Below are positions 11,231-26,028 of a stretch of DNA of 64,000 bases, piece after piece. Source of the DNA: Diphasiastrum complanatum (lineage: Eukaryota; Streptophyta; Lycopodiopsida; Lycopodiales; Lycopodiaceae); the NCBI GenBank assembly GCA_029204225.1, contig CM055109.1:32310927-32374926 (forward strand), written 5' to 3'. The notes under the pieces were generated by a model that saw only the letters and a program-made list of their open reading frames with translations, did not search any database and was not told the origin of the DNA. Made by a program: the position numbers and the translations under genes. How positions within the stretch are numbered: the first letter of the stretch is position 1; the number at the start of each line of letters is the position of its first letter.

Positions 11231-12201
11231 ATGAGAGAAAATATGGGCCCTATAATAAATGCCATGTAGGAGAGAAAAAAATAATAATAAAGTAATCAAA
11301 ATATCATTTTTTAACTTCTTTATGCATTGGCCCGCACTACTGTCCATGAAAATGAACGTAGCTTATTTTAGTCACATCAAACGTCAATGGTGCTTAGCCA
11401 CAGTTAACCACAATGAGAATATTATTTTTCAAAACACCTAAATATTCCCTCCCAATAGTTGGAAACACTCAAAAATTCAAATTAGAAGTGACATTTTAGA
11501 AATAAAGCTACCGCCATCTCTATCTCCAGGGTTGAATAAGTGTTTAGCACCATCTCCAGGTCTGCTATTGTCATTGTGCTGTTTGCTACTATACTTTTGT
11601 ACTAATCACCAAGCTTTATCATTTTCATGTGGATCTTCCAACAAAATATACTCCGCTTAGGACTACAAGAAATTCAAAAGAATTCAAATTATCAACTTCC
11701 GATATGATCCGTTACAAGGAGTAAAAGCTAAAGCATGTAAATTTATGGTCATCAGGAACATTGTATCCTATTGATCCAGGTTCATTGCAACATCCTGATT
11801 TTCGATAATCTATATGTGTCATGGCAAAAATGGACTTTTAGGTTATTGTGAGAATTTGAAACTCTATTTTCATGCACATTCAATGCAAAGAATACACTAT
11901 TTAGAAGAGGAACTAAGGACAACCTTCTGCAATGCTACCTTTTGTTCTTGTCTTTTCTCTCACAAAGCCCTTCAAAACTTTCATAAAATGCTCAAGGTAG
12001 AACATCCATCTCGTGTGCGCAAGTCCTGCAATTGATACTTCTTTGGCCAAATGCACTAGAAGATTAACTTATATATCCTAAAAGGAAGTTGAAAAATCTC
12101 TTTCCAACAAACTTACCATGTCAATCATTTGGATTTTCATAAAATTCAATTCATAAATCCAACTGCAAGATTGTTATCTATTTAGAATATGCCATAAAAT
12201 A

Positions 12202-13729
12202 TTAAAATAGCACATATTTATACAAGTGTTTAAAAAAATATACAAAACTAATCATCAACGATAATTTGTAAGGCGGCGTATTTCGTACGTCATCATTGAA
12301 ACAACCTCGAATAGAAAGAGGAAGTATGAATTGCAACATCTTATGCCAATCATGTGATTTCAATCCGCTTAATTTATCACCTTTGGTAAATGATTTGCAT
12401 AAAGAATTTGCATAACCTGTTAGAGTTCTCATTTGTTTTATGACATACTTAACATGTGAGAGTAGCTCTTTTGTAAGAATCCATGGCACACTAGGTAGAA
12501 TTTCATCTCCACTTTCAATGTATTGAATCCAATAGGCAGTCTTTTCATGTTGGCCACTTGTAGATCTCTACGAGGAGCTACTGAGTTGTCTTTTATGCCA
12601 ATGATGCGGTTCCATAGTGATTCACCGACGTTTTTAAATATGTGCATAGGATCAAGAAGATGATTAATTAATAAAGTCCTCCACTAGGGTAATTTATGAA
12701 AAATAGACAATTGTTTCATACCATCAATTGATTCGTTCCGAAATCAATAAAATCTAATAACAAGTGTCTAGTTTTTATACTCAACCACACAATTATATTT
12801 ATGCCATCCATAGCAAGGCCAAATCTTAGATTACGAGATTCATTTTTTAACTCGGGCCATTGGTGTTCGATATGTTTACATGTAGGTGAGTCACTTGGTA
12901 CTCGCATTACATCATCCGTGGATCGATTTTTGACATGCCAATCCATTATTTGTGCCAAAGATTTGCATCGAAATAAATGCTGCAATTGTGGGATAATTGA
13001 AAAATGTCATAACACTTTTCATGGCGCTATATCTCCTTGTTGGTCATCATAACGTGAATTGTTACATCTTGGACATTTAAGCTTTTCTAAATGCTCACCT
13101 TTATATAAACAATGGTCTTCTAGACATGCATGTATTGTCGTAATCCATCCCAAGCACATTCATCATCTTTTGTGTCCAATGTGCATTAGAAAAAAGAAAA
13201 AAACAATTCAAGTATATTTAATCTATTAAACTAAATATGTTGTGCTATGTGTTAAGTACCTGAATAATGATGTGACACTACGGTCACTCCATTTGTATGT
13301 TACTTGAAGGTTTAGAATAAGAATTGACATAGCTAGTCTCGAAATGGATGCTCCTAGATACAAAGGAGTCTTTGTCCCTTTGATTAATAAAACATCATTC
13401 TCATCCATATCAAATTGTTCCTGATCTTCATCTTCATTAGAAGATGCGTGTGTAGCATCATTCATATTTGTTTTACAATAACATTCAAACTTATTGTTTC
13501 AAAATAAGATTCGAACATATTGTGCATTGTTTCATCATTGTACCTCATCATCATCATCATCGTTAGAATCAAGTACATTACTCTTTTCTCCAATTTTATT
13601 TGCCTCTTGAATTTGCTTCATTCTTTGTTCTCTCCTGTGTATCAATATTTGAGGATGATTGTAACTAAACACAAATGGATCAACAAATGATTTCAATAAT
13701 GTGTCTTTCAAGCATCTTTTGCCTATCAC
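12202..13729 (-). pseudogene. CACTA (EnSpm) TNP2-type transposase, decayed
   Basis: The minus strand gives, in order, the landmarks of the plant TNP2/Transposase_21 family. At 13465-13226 an acidic stretch is followed by TPLYLGASIS...YKWSDRSV. At about 13130-13030 comes a zinc-like segment with HACLEDHCLYKGEH and CPRCNNSRY. At about 13010-12716 there is KVL*HFSIIPQLQHLFRCKS...DWHVKNRS, then RVPSDSPTCKHIE and LRFGLAMDGIN. At 12647-12438 comes MHIFKNVGES, and at 12470-12290 GLKSHDWHKMLQFILPLSIRG. Stops replace tryptophan codons (KVL*HF) and the frame shifts several times, and an intron or insertion separates the first two blocks, so it is dead. The family cuts and pastes CACTA elements. A matching terminus lies at 14997. 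Confidence 0.88.
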
Positions 13730-14699
13730 ACTTTATGCATGTAAGTTCTTTATCAACGTACAAATATGTATATCATTTACTCTATTGACTTGAGTAGTGT
13801 TTTCATTACTAGACTGATTTGATTGTAATTCATATCTTTGTGGTAACACAAATAATATAAATCAGTCGATTTAGAAGAACGTTGATTGTTATGTTTGATT
13901 TTTAGAGTACAATTTTAATAGAAATTTTTTGCATCTTGTTGCATATTGAAAACACATTGTTCTTCTTTTGGTTATCACAGATATGCAACCCTTACTCTAA
14001 TATGCATTAAAAATTTTGTTATTGATTTTTCTTCTACTGCATTTCAGTATATTTTTGGTTCATTGTAATGTATTGTATGTTATGAATGTAGTAATTCTCT
14101 TCCTTTCTCAAAAGAAAGAGAAAACAAAGTTTATGATGCTCACCAAAGTGCTCAAACCCTAAACCTTGAAATGTATAAAAAATAATACATTAACTTAATC
14201 TTTTCTTTCTCTATCTATATATCTCTCTTCATGCACATGTGGATAATATTCAAGCCTCCAAAAAAAGATGAAAGTGTCATGATAGTACCATGTGTAAAAT
14301 TAAAGAAGGTTCATGCTACACATAAGAGTGCTTAAAATCTAAACCCTAAAGTCTACAAACAAACATAAGTCTTCTATCTATATTTTTCTTGGTCTCTCTG
14401 TCTCCCACACACATCCTTCTCTTCCTCTCTCACTCTTTCACGATCATAAATCACTAAGACACATATTTGTATTTAACTACACAAAATATACAATACAAGA
14501 AAGATAGTATCAAGAAAAAGTTACAAAGAAAGAAATCTTAGCTGCACATAACAAAACAAAAGAATCATACTTGGAATGAGACAAATGGAATTGATAGAGT
14601 TGAGAAGAAATGCCAAAAGCCGATCTCCAACAATCTCCTACAAGAATAGAAAATAAGAAAGCCTTAGAAAAATGACACAGCTTTGAGAATTCAGTCACG

Positions 14700-14997
14700 G
14701 ATGTCAGATTTCGACATCTGTATTATGTGTTGGATTTCGACGTCCGCTTTATATTTTTTTTTTATGCATGGAGAGGTGACGTTATCAATTAAAAAGTTGC
14801 AGTGTGGAAATGGGATGTCGAATTCTAACATATTTATTGTCCATCAGAATCTGGCATCTATAAAATTTTCTGGCAAAGTTTTTTTTTTTTTTTTCTATTG
14901 GATTCCGACGTATTATTATGTCAAATTTTGACGGATGATGAAATTTTTTTAAATCCGTCTGAACCTTGTGTTGAAAATCACGCATTTTGTTGTTGTG
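14700..14997 (-). mobile_element. CACTA terminus with subterminal repeats
   Basis: On the minus strand the element would start at 14997 with CACAACAACAAAATGCG, one base away from the common CACTACAACAAAA terminus of plant CACTA elements. The next 300 bases are full of short diverged repeats around a TTTCGAC(A/G)TC core, in both orientations: TCAGATTTCGACATCTG, TGGATTTCGACGTCCG, TGGATTCCGACGT, GACGGATGATG and AAATCCGTCTG. Such subterminal motifs are typical binding sites of the element's second protein. It lies upstream of, and in the same orientation as, the TNP2 relic. The opposite terminus was not found. Confidence 0.65.
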
Positions 14998-18085
<3,088 letters not shown>

Positions 18086-18219
18086 ATCACATGGCATGAC
18101 TTGGGGGCTAGATCCAGGAGAAAACTCTAGGAGGGATCTAGGTTTGGTTGGGTGGTTTTGCTCCATAGTCTCCTCATCTTAGGGGTTTTCCCTAGTGGTC
18201 TTTACAGTGGTATCAGAGC
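18086..18219 (+). mobile_element. LTR 3' end plus tRNA-Met primer binding site
   Basis: Bases 18208-18219 read TGGTATCAGAGC, the exact plant initiator tRNA-Met primer site. One base before it an LTR-like end ...TCTTTACA stops at 18206. The preceding 120 bases (GGGGGCTAGATCCAGGAG...GGGATCTAGG...GGGTGGTTTTG) match, in the same sense, the LTR of the non-coding element at 37570-46688, which also leaves a single G between LTR and primer site. So this is the 5' LTR and primer site of a related element. Its upstream LTR part and its 3' end are not recognisable. Confidence 0.75.
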
Positions 18220-19649
18220 CCCCGACTAAGATGCGGTTTTGGATGGGATAAAGACACAAGCTCTACATCAAATCGGATTTGGAATGCACTTGGATTCACA
18301 TCCCGGATGGAGTGCTATTTTTTCAAGAAAAAATGTGGTTGGATTCACTAATTCTTGTTTGAAGCATGCTTATCAAATATGGTGGTAGAGTGCTCTTCTA
18401 CTTAGTTAATTTGATCAAAGATGCTGAGAATTGTGTGATTTCATTCGTAATTTCTAGTCTTCTTGGGAAGTTTTCATTGATGTGGAATGATTTGCATGGG
18501 TGAATCGTATGGCTTATTGCTTAGACTCACATACTATGACTTTGATAGTTGTAAAGATCTATAATGTTCTTTGGTGATTGGTTTCATGCATGACTAATTT
18601 TGTTTAATGATTAATTGATAAAGACCAATTTATCTAGAGAAACAAAATATTAGTGATATTGTTGTTACATGAAGCTAATTACTGTAGGATAAGTGTGGTA
18701 GTCTTTTGTTAAAACTGATCACCTTTGAATTCATGCAAATTGAGAACGTAGAATGGAGTTACAGTTCTATCATTTCTGTAATTTGATGCTGAGAAAAGCA
18801 ATGATAGGAGTTGAATCCCTACAAGCATATATCCTCTGCAAACTCTTCAATGAGATTCCTTGATTTCTCTGGTTTGAACTATGAGGTTCGGAGGAAATCA
18901 AGGACAAGGGTTTGTGGATTTATGTACCTATGCATGTTGGGAATTTCCCTTCCGTAGTGTTTGGTGGCTGTAATGTGTGATTAAAAGATTGTTGCAATCT
19001 GTCACAAGATAATTCTTCTTGCTCTTAACTACAAAAAAAAAAAAATTTGGACGGGAGAGATTGGACTTTCCAGAAAAAATCGTGTGAACTTCTTCTTGCT
19101 TCTATGAAATTATTGGAAGCATAAAATGAAGTACAATTTTGATTTTTTGAGTAGATTGGGTAATCTTTCTGTTCCAAAACAAAAATAAATGGTTATGAGA
19201 AAGTGGTTGGGCAGACCTCATCCTTTGGGAACTTGAGCACTGAGGAATCCGACGAGTAAGGCAAGAATTTCTTGCTTCTGGTTAACTCAATAAATAGACG
19301 ACCTTGTATACTTCTTTTGTGGGCAGCTCGATCTCTTGTGATGGCTATGGAACTCATTGACATCCTGTCTGTTTGCATAACAGCTACATCGATGGGCCAT
19401 GGTAGTGTGAGATCTGAGCCTGCAAGGAAGGAGGTGCGCGATGAGTGCCTGCTATTTTTTTTTTTAAGAAAAGGAGTCTGAACAATCGTCTCGTGATTTC
19501 TGTCTGAGCAGATGTTGTGGCTGTAGCCGCCATAATCAATGAGAATTTGATTTTTGTTTTTTGAAATGAAACCCTTAGGGTTCATTTGAGGCTTTTGCAA
19601 CCTTTGAAACTCATGTGATAGGCCTTATTGGCTTTGCATGCAAAATTTC
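18220..19649. other. Probable leader/internal region of an LTR element, non-coding
   Basis: This follows the primer site at 18208-18219, so it should be the internal part of that element. No gag or pol motif is visible. A 135-codon minus frame at 19193-19600 lacks recognisable features. Confidence 0.4.
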
Positions 19650-19976
19650 TATGGTGTTAAGGTTGAATTGAGGACTCCTCTTCTCACAAGTCACAACCTT
19701 TTATAGCAAGTCCAAACCTAAGTTCAAACTTTGGTTTCCCTCCATAATAAAAAACCCTATTATTATTGTGACTAGATTCAATGTCCCTACTACTCAAATT
19801 GAATCTACCAAAAACTTGTGTTCTAAACTTTCCCAAACTTTCCAAAAGTGTTTATGCAAATGCCTTAAAGAATAATATAACTTTGAAAAGTCAAACTCTA
19901 AGTCTAATATGAAATTGGCCTCAATTGCCAAATAAACAAACGTAGCAAATTTGACTAAACTAGTTGAAATCTCTCA
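19650..19976 (-). repeat. Truncated LTR, family 2 (same family as element C), minus strand
   Basis: Read on the minus strand from 19976: TGAGAGATTTCAACTAGTTT, then GAAATTGGCC-like, TTAGACTTAGAGTTTGACTT, AAGTGTTT, TAGGGTTTTTTATTATGG and TATAAAAGG words, in the same order as the LTRs at 35154-35713, 46951-47378 and 54296-54945. About 330 bases (the U3 side) are preserved. The U5 side is lost at about 19650. Confidence 0.8.
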
Positions 19977-20126
19977 TTGACCCGAGAGTACGGGATAATT
20001 AGTGGAGCCCCCATGATTGGAAGTGGCCAGACCTTGATTACTCACGTAAGGACATTGTCCTGTAGGGCTTTCTGGCTGGACCATCTTTTTTCCCCTAACA
20101 AGCCAGCTACTTTGTGACATTCTCGT

Positions 20127-20392
20127 GTTGAGCTATGGAGACCGCCATTGCAGGATTTTTTAAACTAGAGAAGTTCTCTGATGAAACCATCTGAGACTAC
20201 ACCCATCGAATCTTCCATCTAGTGAAGGATTGTCTGATTCCTAAAAGATTATCATGGCCAAATACTATGCTGGACTTCCCAAAAAGATCAGATCTAGTAT
20301 GGCAGAACTAGCATCTTATGCATCACTTGCACAACTCTGTAAGGATGCTGCCATGATGGAACTTCGCACGGGATTGGGGATGTGCACCCATA
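20127..20392 (+). pseudogene. Retrotransposon gag relic
   Basis: Frames read METAIAGFFKLEKFSDETI, a stop, DYTHRIFHLVKDCL and, after a frameshift, KYYAGLPKKIRSSMAELASYASLAQLC. This is the layout of the gypsy-type gag core, in which a helix with Y..RF is followed by a F..GL...IR segment. There are stops and a frameshift. Assignment to gypsy gag is by pattern only. Confidence 0.5.
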
Positions 20393-20502
20393 CATCCTTT
20401 TTTGACACACTTTGTAATTGTAAGTTTTTTTTTGTATGGGGAGGGTGCATCCTCCCATATATATGTACATTTCATGTACATTGAGGGGTCGGCCTATAAA
20501 AG

Positions 20503-20633
<131 letters not shown>

Positions 20634-21274
20634 GGCACCTGTAGTGCGCCTCTCCTCCCTCCCTCCTCCCTCCTCCCTCCTACGATGGCTCCCTACAATG
20701 GTGGTGTCCTGCTACGAATGTTGATCGCTGTCTTAATATTGCTGCTCGCTGCTCTACTGCTGCTGGTCCTCCATCGTTGGCCCTACATCTCTACTTTGCC
20801 ATCGATGGCCCTCCATCGCTACCTAGCCATCGCTACCCTCCCATCTTCCATCGCTACTGACTTGCCTCTCCTTACTACATGTCCCTGTCCCTGTCCCTGT
20901 CCCTGCCCTCCCTTTTGCCTCCTGACTCACTCCTGTTGCCTCCTCGCTACATGTCCCTATTCTTGCCCTTCCTTTTGCTTGTTCTCTACATCTTTTCTCT
21001 CATTAATCTTGTATCTAGCTGTGGTACTATGGCTGATTGGCAACCTATGAATCGGAAGGGGAAGAAGAAAACCCCTCCCCCTTCTCCCTTTGTCTTCTCA
21101 CCCATCCCTACTATAGCTCCAAATCTCTTTACCTTGTCTCCTCCATCTCCAGCTTCCTCTCCGTAGCCCCTACCCTCCACTCCCACAAGCTCCACCTCTT
21201 CTCATGCTACCACTACCCCCTCTATTCTTTCTTCCTCCTCTTCATCTTTCACCCCTTCATCTTTATCTCCCCCA

Positions 21275-21957
21275 TTGTCTCCGTCTCTTTCAGCTGAATT
21301 TTTATCTGGTTTCCCTCGTATCATTGAATTTTTTCATGAGGACAATGCATCTATGCTTGCGATCATCGAGAAACAAGCATTTCAACTCTCCACTCTGAAG
21401 AACACGGTCTTGGCCCTACAAGGCAAAGTTGGCAGTCTTGAGATTGATCTTACTTACCTCAAGAATGAACTAGAATCAGATGAAGAAAACGGCAATGCAG
21501 ATTAGAAGACAAGGCAAAGTAGATGCAAGAACGAGTTCACTCCTTGAAGCAACAACTTCAGCCATCAAAAAGTTCTTGGGCCGACATGCTCAAGAGTTCT
21601 AAGTAGGTTATTTCTGAATCTATTCAAGAACATAAAAAACGAGATCTCAAAGCCCTCAATGTCAGGGTTAGGGGAGTTTCTTTTGTAGGTAAGGACCTCG
21701 TGGCTGAGGCAAATGCTTTTCTTTATTCCACCTTTGGTCTCAAAGAGAATGTCATATCTGCTGCTTGGGTGGGTAAGCTCCAACCCACCACAGTGTTTCT
21801 GCGATTCAAGGATGCTTTGCTTTGTCAAAAGGTTTTGAGTAAAAGAGGCTACCTGAAGGGGTCTACCAATTCTATGGATGAAGACTTGATGTCCATTCAA
21901 TGGACTGAGAGAAAGAAAATTGTCGCAGATGCTAAGGCCAAGAATTTCCGGACTTAG
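21275..21957 (+). pseudogene. LINE ORF1-like protein relic
   Basis: Two frames join into one protein pattern. The part at 21275-21505 contains a heptad-like coiled coil (MLAIIEKQAFQLSTLKNTVL, continuing LQGKVGSLEIDLTYLKNELE). After a stop and a frameshift, 21643-21957 reads KALNVRVRGVSFVGKDLV, then ANAFLYSTFGLKENVISAAW, VFLRFKDALLCQKVL, MDEDLMSIQWTERKK. A coiled coil followed by an RRM-like fold and a DL...R..K C-terminal domain is the architecture of L1-type ORF1 RNA-binding proteins. No endonuclease or LINE RT follows. Instead a telomere-like array begins at the stop codon. The family call rests on pattern, not on a search. Confidence 0.55.
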
Positions 21958-22700
21958 GGTTTAGGGATTTAGGATTTAGGATTTAGGATTTAAGATTTAA
22001 GACTAAGAGCTTAGGGCTTAGGATTTAGGGTTTAGGGTTTAGGGCTAAGGGCTTAGGGTTTAGGGTTTTTGGCTAGGTTAGGATATAGGGTTTGGGATTC
22101 AAGATTTAGGATTTAGGGCTAAGGTCTTAGGGTTTAGGATTTATAATTTAGGGTTTAGAGTTTAGGGTCTAGGATTTATAGTTTAGGGCTAAGGTCCTAG
22201 GATTTAGGGTTTATTGTTTAGTATTTAGAGTTTAGAATTTAGGGTTTAGGATTTAGGGCCTAGGGCTTAGGGTTTAAGATTTAGGACTAAGAGCTTAGGG
22301 CTTAAGGTTTAGGATTTATGATTTAGGGCTTAGGGTTTATGACTAGGTTAAGATTTAGGGTTTTGTGTTTAGGGTTTAGGATTTAGGGCTAAGTGCTTAG
22401 GATTTAGGATTTAGGATTTAGGATTTAGTGTTAAGGGTTTGGGTTTAGGGTTAAGGGTTAAGGATTTAGGATTCATAAATTAGGATTTAGTGAGAAGGAT
22501 TTAGGGTTTAGGATTTAGGGCTAGGGGATTTGGGTTTAGAACTAAGGGTTAAGGGTTAAGGAGTTAGGATTTAGGGTTTATGATTTAGGATTTAGAAGTT
22601 AGGGCTAAGAGCCTAGGGTATAGAGTTTAATGTTTAGGATTTAGGGCTTAGGATTTAGGGTTAAGGTCCAAGGGTTTAGGGTTTGGGTTTTAAGTTTTAG
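21953..22700 (+). repeat. Degenerate interstitial telomere-like array (TTTAGGG variants)
   Basis: About 740 bases consist almost wholly of TTTAGGG, TTTAGGA, TTAGGGC and TTTAGAG heptamers, with occasional GGGCTAAGG and AAGGGTTAAGG variants. The plant telomere unit TTTAGGG occurs in exact form many times, often two in a row, but never as a long perfect run. All units have the same strand sense (G-rich on the plus strand). It starts where the LINE ORF1-like frame ends and stops near GGGCCCAAACCTAAGG. Confidence 0.92.
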
Positions 22701-22989
22701 GGCCCAAACCTAAGGTCTACTAGTGGGACATGCTTCTAGACGAAGTCTGTGATGCATTCAATGAAGAATTAATCCGTGAGGCAACTACACCGCCTACACA
22801 AAATCCAAAAAAATCTCGGTTAAATTAAAAAAAATATTATTGATGCAAAATTAACTGAGAGACAAAAACAAATGTGTGCCAAGCTAAAACAGTCCATCTG
22901 GTCATTGTCGAAACCTCACAAGGCCAATATGAGCAACCAATCTTCTAGCTCCAATAGCTCATCCACATCAATAATTTCCAAAATTTCCG
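22701..22989. other. Unassigned, probably upstream part of the gypsy relic
   Basis: Plus-strand frames contain serine- and lysine-rich segments (SNQSSSSNSSSTS) without a motif. Its position before an RT fragment suggests gag or protease remains. Confidence 0.3.
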
Positions 22990-23602
22990 AGAACTTTGTG
23001 GAACCCCCTTTTGACCTTCCACAACACTTCAAAGACCACGCTTGATGACGTTGTCATCCAGTTGCCGCAACTACAATGGGAACCTACACCTACTTCCACA
23101 TCCTTCGAAGGACCTGTCAAGACCATCCAGTTGAATCTTAAAGATTCTAATGAGGAGATGGATCATATAGTTCATGTCGGTGCCCACCTAACGCCAAGTC
23201 GACTTCTTGATCTGGAAACCTTACTCCGCAAATATAGAGATGTATTATACTGATATGAATGGGGTCCCTCCTAAGCCTATTCATGCTAAGCTGTACATAT
23301 GTAACTCTATTTATTGCGAGCGGATCGATGAAAAAATTAAGAAATTGATGGATGTTGGCTTCATCTATAAAGTCCAACATACTGATTGGGTCTCGCCCAT
23401 TGTGGTAGTACCCAGGAAAAATGGCAAGCTTCGTATATGCGTTGATCTGAAAAATCTTAACGCGGTTACAAAGAAAGACCATTTTTTCTTCCCCTTAAAT
23501 ACACAGATCCTTGAGGATCCTTCGAAAATTAAGGTCATAGTTGAGATGCCTCTCCCCACCACAGTGAAAGGAGTATACGTCCTCAATCCAAGGATCCTAT
23601 TC
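22990..23602 (+). pseudogene. Ty3/gypsy RT fragment with internal deletion
   Basis: The frame at 22996-23253 ends DLETLLRKYRDVLY. After a frameshift the next frame gives YTDMNGVPPKP, then IDEKIKKLMDVGFIYKVQHT, WVSPIVVVPRKNGKLRICVD and LKNLNAVTKKDHFFFPLNTQ. This is the start of a gypsy reverse transcriptase. It then jumps to DPSKIKVIVEMPLPTTVKGV, which in intact elements lies after the YVDD block, so about 130 codons including the active site have been deleted. Non-functional. Confidence 0.8.
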
Positions 23603-23604
23603 TA

Positions 23605-23745
23605 AGCATGCCAATCACAAGCAACGCAAGGGAACCTAATGGTGGACAAACCAACCCAACCAAACCTAGATCAAACGAATCTAGCCCCCAAGATATAGAT
23701 CAATCACAAAGAGGAGTATGGCATCACACGAGCAACATCCTGCCA
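23605..23745 (-). repeat. LTR fragment related to the non-coding LTR element, minus strand
   Basis: CCAACCCAACCAAACCTAG and ATCTAGCCCCCAAG are the reverse complement of the LTR end seen at 18086-18206 and resemble the left LTR at 37570-38052 directly. Only this short portion is recognisable. Confidence 0.5.
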
Positions 23746-25429
23746 CCGGTCATGCTATCAAGCATACACTAGTGAGAGCCCAATAGGTATACTTATACCC
23801 TCCAAGGCCCATTCACCACTAGTAGTGCACTGTGACACCTCACTGGACACCTCTGTAGCCTATCTGGGCCACATCATCTAGATCTCCAATGACTCACTGA
23901 TAGACCCATACAAATCCACCATCAAGTGTTTTAGGCCTATGACCATTAATTATGACCATTGAAACATAAGGGCCCCAATTCTCTTATAGTCACAATTAAC
24001 TTACAAGTTGTTGGTCTACCGATCCCTAGCGTGGACATGCTACCCAAGAGCAGCCATGGGCATGACAGGACCAGAGCTATCAAATCTCAATCTGATGAAA
24101 ACAGATCCAATCTCGACTGGATGACTACACGTAAACTCTCAACCGGATCAAAGCTATCGAATCTCGATCATGAATAGAATCTATGTGTGGTGATATCGTG
24201 GGATGAATAGATTCCATGGAAAGATCTATGTGAGGTGTGGTGGAGTGAGTGACGTGCGGAATGGAAAGATGCATAACTTCCACATCATGAGGTGTGTAGT
24301 GACTAGTGACATCATTATGATCATCAACAAGATCTTCGTCTAATGCCAAAGATGATCCAAAATCGGTATTTTTTATTTTGTTGATAAGATTGTCAATCGA
24401 CGTGTTATAAGACATTGACACCAATGTATTATTCTGCAAGAGTGAAACATTACACAAGCATTAGTTTTATTTTTTTCAAAACAATTATAAATATGTGTAT
24501 GATAAGAACAGTACTAAATAGTCAAAATGTACCTCCAAATCCACATCGGGCTCCTCAATGTGCTTTCCAAACTTCCACAGATGTTGCGCCACTATTCATC
24601 TTTCTCGAAATCCTTTGCATTGTTTGCACTCGCAATATATCTTTTCATTGTACCTTTGTTGATACTAATTTCATTTTACAATTACAAAAATTATAAGCTT
24701 AATATTACAAGCTTATTTGTATGTGTATAAATACAGTCCTAAGTTTTAAACAAATAATTATATAGTATTTGCGATTTAGGTCAAGGCTGGGCACCAGAAC
24801 TTGATGACGATGATGTTCCACTAAGTCTTTGCTCAAGCATTTGTGCTCTTTTCTGTGATTTCATTTTGTGATAATATCGCATCCTTTAACTTTTTGCTAT
24901 CTTGTGGAGGCGTCGTGCTTTAAACAATCGTAGAAAAAAAACAAAAAAGTTATATTCAACACACAATGCTACAAATCCAAATGTTAATTACATAATATCT
25001 ACTGTACATTTTAATAAATATACCTATTTCGAGACATTTCTTCAACAGAAGACATATTGGCTAATGAACGATTAAATTTTATCTGCAATTTTTTTAACAA
25101 GAATGTTAATGATATTGACAAAATACACTTGTCAAAATATACAGTTAAAATTGATATGTACGCACAAATTTAATAAGATCCACAAATATCTTTATAACTA
25201 AAAATTTAGATACCTTACCAATGTCAAGTTGCTTGAACGAATATGTCATTGTCTAATTCATGAAGAAAAGAAGCAGATTAAAGCAAACTATGAAATAGAA
25301 GTGTGATTTCTTTTAACTATTTGGAAAACTAAGCAATAATTAATACATATTTGTCATTTTTAAAAAAATCATCAAAATCTTCAAAATCCCAAGTTTGGAA
25401 AAATCAAGTAACTTGAATTTGATACTTAC
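23746..25429. other. No gene recognised
   Basis: A 110-codon minus frame at 24125-24457 (histidine-, serine- and aspartate-rich) and a basic minus frame near 24800-24930 (RLFKARRLHKIAKS, then KSQKRAQMLEQRL) might be pieces of a DNA transposon protein. No motif allows a call. Confidence 0.3.
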
Positions 25430-26020
25430 ATGTGAAACAACTCTATTTTGGTCCCTATCGCTTGACATAGCCCATTGAATAATCATAATTAACCAGCATC
25501 ACATGAGATAGCTCAAACAGCTTGATGTCTGTCAATGTAAAAAGTCTCATTTTGGCACTTCTCACCTGAGGCTCCTCATAGAGTGATCAACTTTGAGGGA
25601 TTTCATCCAAATAGATTAAATTTATTGCCTATCGTTTGGGAATGCCAAAATTTGATGCCCAATGTGTAATTTCTTTTCTTATCACCCAACATGGCTCATC
25701 AAGTTATTAGAATCAACTAGTTTCAAATCTAGTATATTTTGTTGCACCAGTTATTGTTGACATTTGATCCCTATCACATCAGATAGCTCAAATTTGCTAT
25801 CTACCATAAAAGATAGTTGTATTTTTTGTCTTTATCACTCGAGATTGTCTATTGAGTGACAAAACCAATAGAATAGTGACTTCAAGACATTGAAATAGCT
25901 TGAATTTGTTACCTATCACTTGGAATAGTTCAAATTTGAAGCCTAACGTGTGATTTTGATGCTGATCACTCGCCATAGCTAATCAAGGGATTAGACTCAA
26001 CTAGTTTCAAATCTACTATG
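25430..26020. repeat. Degenerate tandem repeat of a TATCACTCGACATAGCTCAA-type unit
   Basis: Variants of CCCTATCRCTTGACATAGC, TTATCACCCAACATGGCTCA, CCTATCACATCAGATAGCTC, TTATCACTCGAGATTGTC, CCTATCACTTGGAATAGTTC and CTGATCACTCGCCATAGC recur every 60-120 bases. CAACTAGTTTCAAATCTA occurs twice (about 25718 and 26000). It is an old minisatellite or a gene-body remnant; no coding is visible. Confidence 0.5.
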
Positions 26021-26028
26021 AATGAGAT

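Larger units (their letters stand above)
9476..12201. other. Intergenic; 3' flank of the 118-aa gene, no further gene recognised
   Basis: The first few hundred bases are more GC-balanced than the surroundings and may be a 3' UTR or old single-copy DNA. Open frames here (9582-9788, 10060-10278 and others) are short, overlap on both strands and show no motif. Two (GA)n microsatellites are listed separately. The part after about 11450 may belong to the CACTA element whose transposase lies next to it, but no matching terminus was found. Confidence 0.4.

Noticed and set aside
18208-19976. A single LTR element from the primer site at 18208 to the LTR fragment at 19650-19976
   Set aside because: The two LTRs belong to different families and opposite strands.
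21953-22700. A true chromosome end
   Set aside because: Units are too degenerate, and unrelated retroelement sequence continues for over 40 kb on one side and over 20 kb on the other.
25430-26020. A CRISPR-like array
   Set aside because: Repeats are diverged, spacing is irregular and the context is a plant nuclear genome.
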